From the NCBI RefSeq assembly GCF_902729405.1, contig NZ_LR746496.1, positions 186,001 through 250,000 of the forward strand: DNA of 64,000 bases. The letters are read 5' to 3'. The notes beneath the pieces are model-generated. The model saw only the letters and a program-made list of their open reading frames with translations. It ran no database searches and was not told where the DNA came from. The position numbers and the translations under genes were made by a program. Position 1 is the first letter of the stretch. Each line of letters starts with the position of its first letter. Below, in pieces: positions 52,707 to 61,619 of this stretch. Origin of the DNA: Acididesulfobacillus acetoxydans. GTDB lineage: Bacteria > Bacillota > Desulfitobacteriia > Desulfitobacteriales > Desulfitobacteriaceae.

Positions 52707-54017
52707 CTAGGCTGTGTCGGCATCCCCGGCGCTGATCTGCCAGCGCTCCCGTTCCGTGAAGAACTCCAAGTCTGCCTGCAGCACCTTGACGATGAGATAG
52801 AGCGGCACCTGTCTCCTGAAGAAACCGTTCCCGCGCAGATGAGACGGAAAAGCACCCCCGCCCGGGTCCCAGACCCTAACAAAGGCGATGCCCCTCCGGT
52901 TCAGATAGCGCCCAAGCTCGCTTAATGACGCTGCGGCCTCCTCTGCCCGGGAAACGAAACTCTCCACGATTTCGCCGCCGGAGAAATGGTCGTGGCGATC
53001 CAAGCGCACCACAAACACCGCTACATCTTCAGAGCTCTTGTCCGTCGCGTCGTCAAGCCTCTTTTGCGTCGCCTCCTCAGAACTCTTTTGCACCGCATCC
53101 TGGGGCCCCTTTCCTACTACATCCTCAGATCCCTTCCCCGCCGCGTCGTCCGGTCCCTTCCCCGCCGTGTCGTCCGGTCCCTTCCCCGCCGTGTCGTCCG
53201 GTCCCTTCCCCGCCGTGTCGTCCGATCCCTTCCCCGACACGCCGTCAGATCCCTTTCCCGCCGCGTCGTCAGATCCCTTTCTCACGACCAGCGTCAGGTA
53301 TTCCCGCTCCTCTCTATGGGGCTGGTCCAGATATTTCCACGTCAGATAAGCCGCGTCTTTGCGGGGCTGAATGCCCCGGCCGGTTGCCTCCTTCCCCTCA
53401 AGAACTACCGCCGCGGCCTCCGGGGCTATGCTTTCCACCCGGTAGTCATGGGAGCGGGCAGGCCACTGCAGGATGTTTTTACTCCGGTCCACTACCCCGC
53501 CGAGCAACCGCCAGACCGGGCCCCGTCCTGCCAAAAGCCCCTGCCAGCTCAGCACCCGGTAAAAAAGATCAATGCGCCCCAGATCCGCAAAGCCGGCCTT
53601 GAGAAAACCGGGGTAGGAATTCCCGTTGGCGTAACCGTAGATAAGCGCATAGCCTTGCGCCCGCAAATCCGCCAGAGCGAAGGCCAGAATCCTCCCAAAA
53701 ATACCCCTGCCCCGGTATTCCTTGAGGACCATGGTATCTCCCGACTGCACCGCACGATAAGAGGTCCCCTCATACTCCAAAACACCCGGAAAGAAAGAAT
53801 TGGCTCCGACAATCCTGCCTTCTCCATTCAAGGCCAGGTAAATGAGTGCCCCCTCCCCCGAGGCCGGGTTCTTTAGATTCTTCCACATGAAAAAATCCCG
53901 ATCCGGCGCTTTTCCGTAGACCGCCTCGAACACTTGCGCGTACTCCTCGAAATCTTCGTCCCGGTAGCGCCGAAAGCGCAGGTCACCCGCCGCCAAATCC
54001 TTCGCCCCCTTGAACAA
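52707..54017 (-). CDS. GNAT-family acyltransferase with in-frame 8-residue repeat insertion
   Basis: A 436-residue protein. The N-terminal GNAT fold (about 12-150) has the acetyl-CoA site MVLKEYRGRGIFGRILAFAL (RGRGIFG is the R/Q-x-x-G-x-G/A motif) and ALIYGYANGNSYPGFLKAGF. A second GNAT-like half follows. Between about residues 248 and 330 is a run of eight-residue units such as DDTAGKGP, DDAAGKGS and EDVVGKGP, encoded by 24-bp tandem repeats. The protein then resumes with VFVVRLDRHDHFSGGEIVES. The insertion keeps the frame and is probably a surface loop. The start is uncertain: TTG 54017, or TTG 53996 behind AAGGGGG. In context it probably acylates an amino sugar of the glycan. Confidence 0.82.
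   Translation of the reverse strand: MFKGAKDLAAGDLRFRRYRDEDFEEYAQVFEAVYGKAPDRDFFMWKNLKNPASGEGALIYLALNGEGRIVGANSFFPGVLEYEGTSYRAVQSGDTMVLKEYRGRGIFGRILAFALADLRAQGYALIYGYANGNSYPGFLKAGFADLGRIDLFYRVLSWQGLLAGRGPVWRLLGGVVDRSKNILQWPARSHDYRVESIAPEAAAVVLEGKEATGRGIQPRKDAAYLTWKYLDQPHREEREYLTLVVRKGSDDAAGKGSDGVSGKGSDDTAGKGPDDTAGKGPDDTAGKGPDDAAGKGSEDVVGKGPQDAVQKSSEEATQKRLDDATDKSSEDVAVFVVRLDRHDHFSGGEIVESFVSRAEEAAASLSELGRYLNRRGIAFVRVWDPGGGAFPSHLRGNGFFRRQVPLYLIVKVLQADLEFFTERERWQISAGDADTA
53095..53285. repeat. 24-bp in-frame tandem repeat inside the GNAT gene
   Basis: About eight copies of a 24-bp unit (plus strand TCCCTTCCCCGCCGTGTCGT plus CCGG), with degenerate copies extending to about 53040. Encodes acidic/Gly-Lys 8-residue units on the minus strand. 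Both strands stay open in several frames because the unit is divisible by three. Confidence 0.93.
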
Positions 54018-54251
54018 ACCGTTTGAGCAGACTCTCTATACCATTCCCGGTTCTCCCTATAGACAAACTTGCCGTTATAGTGACTAAGAAACCAGTATTC
54101 TAACGCATTCTTCTCGCAATTTGAAGACCAATTTTCCACCGGTGAACAAAGCCACCTCTTGGCGATTACAACCTGGTATTCCCCCGGCTGCCAAACTCAC
54201 AATTCTCCCGATTGACAGACCCACCTTATCCCCGATCCATAAACCCCGGTT

Positions 54252-55250
54252 CTACCCGTCGACCTTACCCGAATAGAGCCGGTAGAGAGACGGGACTTTT
54301 CGTAATCCCACAATCACCAGGCTTATAATCAGAACCTGAAGGATAAAACTCAAAAGCCAGGCTGGGCCTACCTTGGCTAACAAGATGTTGACCAAGCGCA
54401 GCACGGCAAAATCCAAACCCATAATGAGAAGGGTATTCCTGCCGAGAAATCTGAGAAAGCGCCCCTCCGACAGGCGCTGAGCCAGCGCGAAGGCCAGAAG
54501 AATCCCCGCCAGGGCCCCGGCGTACATCAACAGACCGTCTCCGTAACGGTTATCGTCAAAACTGACAATGATGTGGTTGTAACGCACCGCGAAAAAGCTG
54601 ACCAATGCGGCCGCACCTATAGCCCGCAAGCCAATGGGCACGGAAACAAACCCTTTCGCCCGCAGCACTCGGCCCGCGTAAAAGAAAGCCAGCGCGGTCA
54701 GGGCGGTGTCCGCGTTCCAAGGGATCTTGACCGACAGCTTGAGGGAGGTGAGATAGCCGAGAAACGCCAGCAACCCGATCAGCCAGAAACGGGCCAGATC
54801 TGTCCGCGTCAGCTTCAAAACGGCAAAGAAAAAGAGTTCAGTCATGAACAAAGCGGTCAGAAACCAGAGGGGAGAACTCACCGGCAACCACGCCGCCGTC
54901 CCGCGCGAGTAGAAGATGCCGACCAAGTATTTCTCCAGGGGCTGAATCGCCACCGGTGCACCTCCAAGAGCAGCTCGGGCTTCCGGCAGGACCACGAAGA
55001 GGAGATAAAAGGTGAACGCGAAAGCGAAGTAGGGCTGGATGTACCGGCGGCCCTTATAGAGCAAAAAATCCCGCCAGCGGAATTTCCGGAATTTCTCCAC
55101 GTTAAAAAGATACCCCGAGACAAAAAAGAACAGAGGCATATGGAAAGAATAGATAAACTTCATCAAAAGCTGAGGGCGCCCGTTGGTATGGCCTAAGATG
55201 ACGAGAAGAATCCCCAGCCCTCTGACCGCATCCAGAACTTTGTTTCTCAA
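54252..55250 (-). CDS. Acyltransferase family 3 membrane protein
   Basis: A 332-residue protein with about ten membrane spans. It starts VLDAVRGLGILLVILGHTNG, where the RG-x6-H motif carries the catalytic histidine, followed by FIYSFHMPLFFFVSGYLFN. These enzymes (OafA/NodX type) O-acetylate extracytoplasmic sugars. Start TTG 55250 follows GGAAGAAGGG. It opens the second glycan operon (acyltransferase, GNAT, deacetylase, flippase, WbaP). An extended -10 promoter is present about 170 bp upstream. Confidence 0.92.
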   Translation of the reverse strand: MRNKVLDAVRGLGILLVILGHTNGRPQLLMKFIYSFHMPLFFFVSGYLFNVEKFRKFRWRDFLLYKGRRYIQPYFAFAFTFYLLFVVLPEARAALGGAPVAIQPLEKYLVGIFYSRGTAAWLPVSSPLWFLTALFMTELFFFAVLKLTRTDLARFWLIGLLAFLGYLTSLKLSVKIPWNADTALTALAFFYAGRVLRAKGFVSVPIGLRAIGAAALVSFFAVRYNHIIVSFDDNRYGDGLLMYAGALAGILLAFALAQRLSEGRFLRFLGRNTLLIMGLDFAVLRLVNILLAKVGPAWLLSFILQVLIISLVIVGLRKVPSLYRLYSGKVDG

Positions 55251-55954
55251 CCCTTCTTCCTCTTTTCCGCACTGTCCTTGGGAACTCTCATGGCTAAAGC
55301 CGGTTTAAAGCGGTTAAAGCCTGGGGGTCTGCGAACCTATAGCTGACCGCGCTCTGATTGACTCTCGCCCAAACGCAGCAGCATCCAAACACTGCAGCAT
55401 CGCAAACTCTTACGCTTCATTATAGCAGAACTGGTCCCCGCAAACTATCCCGGCGAAGCGGCGAACCGCCGGATGGCGCCCTCAACACCGCAAAATGGGC
55501 GGCGCGCACGCCCTGCGTCAATCTCCTCCTGACAAGCACTGCAAAATCGGGGGCCAATACTCTAAGGCCCGAGAGACGACTGGACTGCTCCTGGACCCCA
55601 GATAGCTACTCTTAAAACCAAAAGGTGAACCTCCCCCACCTACGCTTTAGGCTTAGAGGCGGAGGCTTCGGGGAGAATATCGCCGGCAGGTTGGAACAAT
55701 CCTCAGTTCAGAAGATCCCATTCACCGCTCAAGATGCGGTCTTGAGCGCCGGATGCCAGCCATCCCTTGACCCTCCCGACAACCGGAGAGGTTTGTTTCT
55801 CTCCAGGCCCGGAACTGGGCTTCTACTACTTTCCACCTCGTTTACCCGGTGGGCCGTAGATACGTAACCTCTCCGGGTGTGTTAACCAGGTCACAAATCT
55901 TCCATCTCCCACTTTAGAGGTGGGAGTCTTCTGCTGAGTACTGACAAAGGCCGT
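55251..55954. other. Intergenic region with promoter and IS605-like hairpin
   Basis: About 700 bp without a convincing gene. It holds the promoter at 55419-55427 and a 7-bp hairpin CTCCCAC-TTTAGAG-GTGGGAG (55906-55926) similar to the end hairpin of the 44004 and 50935 elements. It also holds a CTAAAGCCGG-type dispersed repeat at about 55289-55325 that recurs near 63100. Confidence 0.5.
55419..55427 (-). promoter_or_regulatory. Extended -10 promoter for the second glycan operon
   Basis: The minus strand reads TGCTATAAT, a perfect extended -10 (TGnTATAAT). A clear -35 is lacking, as often with extended -10 promoters. It lies about 170 bp upstream of the acyltransferase start. Confidence 0.5.
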
Positions 55955-55987
55955 AAGGCCCCGGGAATTAAGTCTCCCCGGGGCCTT
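55955..55987. terminator. Strong hairpin, probable terminator
   Basis: AAGGCCCCGGG and CCCGGGGCCTT form an 11-bp perfect stem with an 11-base loop, flanked by T's on the plus side and matching A's on the left, so it could terminate either strand. On the minus strand it lies about 320 bp after the CWB2 gene stop at 56309. Confidence 0.65.
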
Positions 55988-56189
55988 TCCAAGGCAATTG
56001 TCCGTACACTCGTCCGGCACAACATCCGTCTGTTTGTCCGGCACCGAGTCCGACTGAAAGAGCATCCGCCGATTATGAACCCGGACGCCGAAGTTTAGCC
56101 TTAATCCCCTAATCCCCTTCGCTTGGAGACACCGGAAGTGTGCCTGGCCGGCAGGCCCTCATCGCAGAGTCTGTGGATCGCAAGCTCAG

Positions 56190-56302
56190 TCTCCGGGTCA
56201 CAAGCCGGGTCTCTGGATTCACAAGCCGGGTCTCTGGATTCACAAGCCGGGTCTCTGGATTCACAAGTCGGGTCTCTGGATTCACAAGTCGGGTCTCTGG
56301 GT
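56190..56302. repeat. 21-bp tandem repeat directly after the CWB2 gene stop
   Basis: About five copies of GGGTCTCTGGATTCACAAGCC (plus strand), with CC/TC variation, beginning within ten bases of the stop codon of the 56309 gene and lying in its 3' untranslated region. Confidence 0.92.
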
Positions 56303-56308
56303 CCCTGC

Positions 56309-57970
56309 TTAGCTCTGCGGAACCACCACACTCTGGGCGGTCCCGAAAGTGTAGCCCGTGTCGCTCGTCGTCACCGTATAGGTCTGTCCGGCAGTTAAGG
56401 CAGCGCTAATCCCGTAGGCTGCTCCGTTGCCGGCGGTTGACACCGAGGCAATGGGCACGGCACTGCCCGCGCTGTTAAGAAGGGTAAAGTTGTTTGCCGT
56501 CAAACCAGGTACGGCGGGGCTTAAGTCAAGTGTAAAGCCCGTGGTCGAAGGGCCGTAGACAGACGTCGTTACGCTGACCGGCGCAGCGGGCACCGTCACA
56601 TAGTGGGTGCCTCCAAAAGCGTAACCTGTGTCACTCGCTGTCACCGCGTAGGTCTGGCCGGCCGTTAAAGCGGCAGCAATCGAATAGGTCGCTCCGTTGT
56701 CGCCCGTCGCCGCCGAAGTAATGGGCACGGCACTGCCCGAACTGTTCAGAAGGGTGAAGTTGCCCGAAGTCAAACCGTTCAAGGCAGGGCTCAAGGACAC
56801 CGTGAATCCAGCCGTTGACGGGTTGCTCACCGTTAAGGTTTCACTGATCGTGGCCGGAATCGGCACCCCGCCCCCTTGAGGGTACTGGCCGTTCAGGATA
56901 TTAGCGACATCTTGCAGAATCTCGTCCGGCACCGCCGCCGTACCGCCCAGGGTTGCGACCTGCGGCTGGATCCCCTTGGCTTGCAGCATCAACAGATACG
57001 TAACAATCGCGGGCGGCAAACTCTTTGAATTCGGGTTGACCAAAAGGATCGGGGCATTATGGTTCGCGGCCAGCGGGCTTCCCGCTAAAGCGTCGGCAAA
57101 CCCATACCCATTGGCCACATAGATCTGAGTGGGGTCAGGGAAGAACTTGAACAGGATGTCGGCCAGGGTCGCAAAGCGGTCCGCTCCGCCCAGCCGGGTA
57201 ATCGCGGTGCCGGGAGCGATACTCTGAACCTGTTCCTGAACCTTCGTCGAGATAACCCCGGTTCCCCCTATGATGTAAGTCTGTGACGGCTGATCGTTGT
57301 AGACAAAATCCCTGACACTTTGAGGAAGAACATTCGGCCCGCTCAGCAGAATGGGCCAGCCATTACTGGCCGCGACGGAAGAGATGCCGAGAGCATCAGG
57401 GTAATTCTCACCGCTAGCCAAAATAATTGGGGTGTGGAGCGGTACATTGAGTTGTTGGGCTACCAGGGTATCCGTCTGATAACGATCCACCCCTCCGAGC
57501 CTGGTCACGACATACCCCAACTGCCGCAGCAGCTGCGCCAAGTTGTACGTGACAACCCCTCGCCCGCCGACAATGAAGACGTGTCCGCCTTTAACTAAAT
57601 GCTCTTTGACGTAAGCCAGAGCCTTAGCGGAACCCTTGACACCATTGTTGACCAAAACGATAGGGGCATTCTGTTGATGGGCCAGCACACTGGCAGAGAG
57701 CGCGTCCGCATAGCCGTTGCCGGAAGCCAGCACCACGTTTTGCACCTGGTCGGGATACATATCTTCGTCTATCCGGACTGAGGTTCCGAACCTGTCCAGC
57801 CCAAACAAGCGCCCAAAATCCCGCCAATTTTGCATATGGCCATGACCGCCATGACCTACAGCCTCATCGTTACTCCCCTTCCAGAACGGAGCCGCCTGTG
57901 CGGGAACCGCTGCGACGAGGAGCATCAGGGACACCAAGACAGCCAAGGCTGTCATCTTCTTTCGAAACAT
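56309..57970 (-). CDS. S-layer-type protein with three CWB2 repeats and two C-terminal beta modules
   Basis: 553 residues from ATG 57970, set by AAGGAGG and by the signal peptide (MFRKKMTALAVLVSLMLLVA, cleaved near AQAAP). Residues about 50-370 contain three CWB2 repeats (LFGLDRFGTSVRI, TRLGGVDRYQTDTLVA, TRLGGADRFATLADIL, each with an ADALSAS/PDALGIS-type motif) for wall anchoring. From about 375 there are two about-88-residue beta modules with SNPSTAGFTVSLSPALNGL and YGPSTTGFTLDLSPAVPGL, ending in VVVPQS. The modules are shared with the 58774 protein. Longer upstream frame to 58054 would abolish the signal peptide. Its leader holds a 19-bp repeat array and its 3' side a 21-bp array. Confidence 0.93.
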   Translation of the reverse strand: MFRKKMTALAVLVSLMLLVAAVPAQAAPFWKGSNDEAVGHGGHGHMQNWRDFGRLFGLDRFGTSVRIDEDMYPDQVQNVVLASGNGYADALSASVLAHQQNAPIVLVNNGVKGSAKALAYVKEHLVKGGHVFIVGGRGVVTYNLAQLLRQLGYVVTRLGGVDRYQTDTLVAQQLNVPLHTPIILASGENYPDALGISSVAASNGWPILLSGPNVLPQSVRDFVYNDQPSQTYIIGGTGVISTKVQEQVQSIAPGTAITRLGGADRFATLADILFKFFPDPTQIYVANGYGFADALAGSPLAANHNAPILLVNPNSKSLPPAIVTYLLMLQAKGIQPQVATLGGTAAVPDEILQDVANILNGQYPQGGGVPIPATISETLTVSNPSTAGFTVSLSPALNGLTSGNFTLLNSSGSAVPITSAATGDNGATYSIAAALTAGQTYAVTASDTGYAFGGTHYVTVPAAPVSVTTSVYGPSTTGFTLDLSPAVPGLTANNFTLLNSAGSAVPIASVSTAGNGAAYGISAALTAGQTYTVTTSDTGYTFGTAQSVVVPQS

Positions 57971-57999
57971 GAAACTAAATCCTCCTTCTCCAAAGTCAT

Positions 58000-58187
58000 G
58001 GTTACCGATCCAACACCTGATTACCGACCCGGCACCTGACTGCCGACTTGGCACCTGATTACCGATTCGGCACCTGATTACCGATTCGGCACCTGATTAC
58101 CGGGTCGGCACCTGATTACCGGGTCGGCACCTGATTACCGGGTCGGCACCTGATTACCGGGTCGGCACCTGATTACCGGGTCGGCGC
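58000..58187. repeat. 19-bp tandem repeat in the CWB2 gene leader
   Basis: About ten copies of a 19-bp unit (plus strand TTACCGGGTCGGCACCTGA; earlier copies have GATTC or GACCC at the variable block). It ends only about 30 bp upstream of the ATG at 57970, so it must be in the 5' untranslated region or overlap the promoter. Confidence 0.93.
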
Positions 58188-58523
58188 TTCTTTCCTGCAA
58201 ACGTATCCACCTAGCCGCTTTACTGCCATCAGATTCGCTGATAATAATCAAGCTGCCGGATAATAGCCGCGGCCCGCCTCACCTCCTTGACAATGGCAAA
58301 TGAGCCCGGTCAAATTCTCCGATGAAATTCCCCGGGGTATCATCGGTACGTCAATGTATACGCGAGGACCCCTTGGATTTGCGGGATGCCCTTGCCCTAC
58401 CTGCGCCGGAACGTCCCGGAATTCATACTTACACTTTCAACCCTGAAATTGCCGCCGCGCAGTCATCGCACGCTTTTCAGCGTTTGTCGGCGCCTCTGCG
58501 GCAGCATACAAATCTGACGGGAC
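58188..58523. other. Upstream region of the 57970 CWB2 gene
   Basis: About 340 bp with no gene. A perfect Shine-Dalgarno-like AAGGAGGTGA occurs on the minus strand near 58278-58290 but no start codon follows at a usable distance. A promoter could not be assigned. Confidence 0.4.
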
Positions 58524-58568
58524 AAAAAAGTAACCTCCTCGCTTCCCGGCGGGAAGATAAGGAGGTTA
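58524..58568 (-). terminator. Rho-independent terminator of the 58774 CWB2 gene
   Basis: On the minus strand TAACCTCCT pairs with AGGAGGTTA around an inner CTTCCCG/CGGGAAG stem, followed by CTTTTTT. It lies about 205 bp after the stop at 58774. Confidence 0.8.
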
Positions 58569-58773
58569 AATACGACACGTTCTTAAACTTCGTTAATCGG
58601 AATGCTTAGCCGGAAGCCGCAGGCCGCGGGCCTGAGTGCCACAGCCCAGTCCGTCGGGCACACCTGTACCTGTTTAAGTTGTTACAGCAGACTCAGAGTG
58701 CCGTTAGCCGAGTCCGTGGTCCCAAGCTGCATCTATCGGCCCCCGTTTGTATTGGCCCCCGCTTGGTCCCCGC

Positions 58774-60633
58774 TCAGCTTTGCGGAATCACCACAGTCTG
58801 AGCTGTTCCGAAGGTGCAGCCCGGTGCGCTCGCGCTCAACGTATAGGTCTGACCGGCCGTTAAAGCCGCGCTGATCGTATAGGCCGCCCCGTTGTCGGCG
58901 GTTGTCGCCCCGCTGATGGCTACCGGGTTTCCCGAACTGTCTGCGAGGGTAAAGTTCGCCGAAGTCAAACCGTTCAAGGCTGGGCTCAAAGACACCGTGA
59001 ATCCTGTCGCAGAGGGGTTGCTCACCGTTAAGCTTTCAGTGACAGTCGCGGCCGGCACCGTCACATACTGGGCACCTCCGAAGGTGTACCCCTCGGCGCT
59101 CGTCGTCACCACGTAGGTCTGTCCCGCTGTCAAAGCGGCGCTAATCTGATATGCCGCTCCGTTGTTAGCGGTTGCCGCCCCGGTAATGGCCACGGGGTTT
59201 CCCGAACCATCGGAGAGGGTGAAGTTATTTGCCGTCAGACCCGGTACGGCGGGACTCAGGTCCAGAGTGAAGCCGGTAGTCGAAGGACCGTAGACAGAAG
59301 TCGCTACACTGACCGCAGCGGCCGACACCGTCACATACTGGGCACTCCCAAAAGTATAACCTGTGTCACTCGCCGTCAGCGAGTAGGTCTGGCCGGCAGT
59401 TAACGCCGCGCTAAGCGTGTAGGTCGCTCCGTTGTCGCTCGTTGCCGCCCCGGTGATAGCGATGGGATTCCCCGAACTATCTGACAAAGTGAAGTTGGCC
59501 GAAGCCAAACCGTTCAGGGCTGGGCTCAAGGAGACGGTGAACCCGGTCGTTGACGGGTTGCTGACCGTCAGGGTTTCACTGCCAGTCGCCGGGGGGGTGG
59601 GTACGCTGCCATTTTGAAGAATGTCGTTAACCCTCTCCACCAAGCGCCTCGGAACTGCCCCGTCTCCGCCCAGGACATTCACCTGAGGCTGTACACCGTT
59701 ATTTCTGAGCGTTACCAGATAATCGTGCACACCTGCGGGCAGATGATAGCTTCTGGGATTAATCAAAAGAATCGGGGCGTTGTTAGCGGCGGCCAGGGTG
59801 CTGCCGGACAGAGCGTCGGCAAAGTCGAACCCGTTGGCCACGTAAATCTGGCTGGGATTGGGAAAGAACCGATTGAGAATGAGAGAAAGGGTCTCAAAAC
59901 GGTCCACACCGCCAAAGCGCTCCATTTGGGCACTGGGGGCGGCCGCCTGGATCTGGGCATAAACGCTGTCGCTCACGACACCTTCGCCGCCCACTACATA
60001 AATATTCGTCGGGGCATCACTTTTGATAACATCCAGCGCCGTTTGCGGGATCCGGTTCACCCCTGTGAGCAGGATGGGCCAGCCCTTACTCGCTGCTACG
60101 GAGGAGATGCCGAGCGCATCGGGGAAATCGTACCCGTTAGCCACGACGAGCGGCGTGCCTTGCGGCACATTCAGTTGTTTGACTATGTCGGCATCGGTAG
60201 CGAAACGGTCACTGCCGCCTAAACGGGTTACCGAGAAGCCCCGGTTGAGCATCCACTGCTCAACCCTCTGGGGAACGACTCCGACTCCGCCGACGATCGT
60301 GACAGTTCCGCCGGCAACCAGATGATTCTTTACGTACTCGGCGCTGACCAGGGAGTCGTGCAGTCTGGGCCCAATCAAAATGATGGGAGCCTTTAATTTG
60401 GCGGCTAAAGTGCTGGCCGCCAGTGCGTCCGGAAAGCTATATGCTGAAGCAAGAACAACATTTTGCACCTGTCCCGGATAAAGTTGACGGGCAATGGCTA
60501 TGGAAGTTTGAAAACGATCCTGGCCGTAGAACCGGTTGTACCCTCGCCAGGGAGCGGCCTGAGCCGCTGTGGCTCCCACCACCAGCAGGAAGAGCATGCT
60601 CAGGATTAAAACCAGCGATAAGCGTTTTTTCAC
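58774..60633 (-). CDS. S-layer-type protein with three CWB2 repeats and three C-terminal beta modules
   Basis: A 619-residue exported protein from GTG 60633 behind GGAAGGAGAG. The signal peptide MKKRLSLVLILSMLFLLVVG ends near AQAAP. Three CWB2 repeats follow (FYGQDRFQTSIAIA, TRLGGSDRFATDADIV, ERFGGVDRFETLSLIL), each with a PDALAAS-like core. Then three about-88-residue beta modules (SNPSTTGFTVSLSPALNGLA, YGPSTTGFTLDLSPAVPGLT, SNPSATGFTVSLSPALNGLT), ending VVIPQS. It is a paralogue of the 57970 gene with one module more. Anchoring to secondary wall polymer is known for CWB2; the beta modules have no assigned role and may be adhesive or structural. Confidence 0.93.
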   Translation of the reverse strand: MKKRLSLVLILSMLFLLVVGATAAQAAPWRGYNRFYGQDRFQTSIAIARQLYPGQVQNVVLASAYSFPDALAASTLAAKLKAPIILIGPRLHDSLVSAEYVKNHLVAGGTVTIVGGVGVVPQRVEQWMLNRGFSVTRLGGSDRFATDADIVKQLNVPQGTPLVVANGYDFPDALGISSVAASKGWPILLTGVNRIPQTALDVIKSDAPTNIYVVGGEGVVSDSVYAQIQAAAPSAQMERFGGVDRFETLSLILNRFFPNPSQIYVANGFDFADALSGSTLAAANNAPILLINPRSYHLPAGVHDYLVTLRNNGVQPQVNVLGGDGAVPRRLVERVNDILQNGSVPTPPATGSETLTVSNPSTTGFTVSLSPALNGLASANFTLSDSSGNPIAITGAATSDNGATYTLSAALTAGQTYSLTASDTGYTFGSAQYVTVSAAAVSVATSVYGPSTTGFTLDLSPAVPGLTANNFTLSDGSGNPVAITGAATANNGAAYQISAALTAGQTYVVTTSAEGYTFGGAQYVTVPAATVTESLTVSNPSATGFTVSLSPALNGLTSANFTLADSSGNPVAISGATTADNGAAYTISAALTAGQTYTLSASAPGCTFGTAQTVVIPQS

Positions 60634-61100
60634 TTAAACCTCTCTCCTTCCAATAAATCAAGCTTTACTCGCCCATAACTAATTCGTACCTACGTCCGAT
60701 CCGCCTCCTCCTTTCCGCCGGCCGATTCCCGGTCAATGTGATAACATTACCTGGGGGGGGCGGCCGCTCCAACTCCTTCGGTCTGCACAGGGGAACCTTT
60801 TCTTCCGGGGTACTTAGTGGAACAGTTGTTATATTAAAGCCTTCGCCTTAAAGGAAACTGAGAATTTGAGGCCGTTTAAAACTTTTCCATAAAATCTTTG
60901 CGCTTTTGGCATCCCTGCAGTGCCAATCTCGCGCGGTTGGTCGAAGGCGATGTTCTCCATGCGACCGAGGCAAGTTTGGCTTGGTCAGGTGCGGAATCGC
61001 TCCTGCGGGCGGCTTCCCCCCACCTTGCCAAATCTCCTCAGTCCGTCCAAATATCTTCGGCATACGACGTGCGTCTTCACTTCTCCTGCGCCAATGCGCC
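60634..61100. other. Region between the CWB2 gene and the SPOCS-like gene terminator
   Basis: About 470 bp. Three plus-strand frames are open together over 60898-61228, a GC-composition effect, not genes. The promoter for the 60633 gene should lie in 60660-60850; a TTGACC word is present near 60733 on the minus strand without a good partner. Confidence 0.4.
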
Positions 61101-61136
61101 AAAAAAGCTGGGGGGACCCCCGCCGGGGGTCCCCCC
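61101..61136 (-). terminator. Strong rho-independent terminator of the SPOCS-like gene
   Basis: A 12-bp perfect stem GGGGGGACCCCC / GGGGGTCCCCCC with a 3-base loop (61110-61136), followed on the minus strand by AGCTTTTTT. It is about 480 bp after the stop at 61620, with the 14-bp array in between. Confidence 0.8.
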
Positions 61137-61149
61137 ACATACCAATCTT

Positions 61150-61490
61150 CTCTCATCCGAGTTCTACCAACCGAGTTCTCCCACCTGGGTTCTCACCTGA
61201 GTCCCCTCACCTGAGTTCCTTCACCTGAGTCCCCTCACCTGAGTTCCTTCACCTGGGTTCCCTCACCTGGGTTCTCTCACCTGGGTTCTCTCACCTGGGT
61301 TCTCACCTGGGTTCTCTCACCTGGGTTCTCTCACCTGGGTTCTCACCTGGGTTCTCTCACCTGAGTTCTCTCACCTGGATTCTCTCACCTGGGTTCTCTC
61401 ACCTGGGTTCTCTCACCTGAGTTCCCTCACCTGGGTTCCCTCACCTGGGTTCTCTCACCTGGGTTCTCTCACCTGGGTTCTCTCGCCTGA
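61150..61490. repeat. 14-bp tandem repeat in the 3' region of the SPOCS-like gene
   Basis: About 24 copies of CCTGGGTTCTCTCA (plus strand), some shortened to 12 bp (CCTGGGTTCTCA) or varied to CCTGAGTTCCTTCA. It lies between the stop codon at 61620 and the terminator at 61101, so it is transcribed as 3' untranslated RNA (minus strand TGAGAGAACCCAGG). Confidence 0.93.
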
Positions 61491-61619
61491 ACCCCCTCCC
61501 GGGGTTCTCCCAGTCTCCTCACCCGCATCGTTCTCCCCTGCGTCCTCTCAGCGGAGCCCCCTGGGTCGGTGTCTTCGCTCCCTGCCGCGCGGCGGTAAGC
61601 GCCTTACCGGCAGGTTCCT

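Noticed and set aside
51293-52735. 480-codon plus-strand frame
   Set aside because: It lies antisense to the well-supported PIG-L deacetylase gene and shows no family motifs; a GC-driven shadow.
52986-53876. 296-codon plus-strand frame with Arg/Ser-rich repeats
   Set aside because: Antisense to the GNAT gene; its repeats mirror the 24-bp array and it has no recognisable domain.
54018-54251. Possible small gene between the GNAT and acyltransferase genes
   Set aside because: The frame 53873-54139 overlaps the GNAT start in another frame and lacks family resemblance or a ribosome binding site.
60898-61228. Three plus-strand frames open in parallel
   Set aside because: Simultaneous openness in all frames reflects base composition and the adjacent repeat array; none has a start signal.
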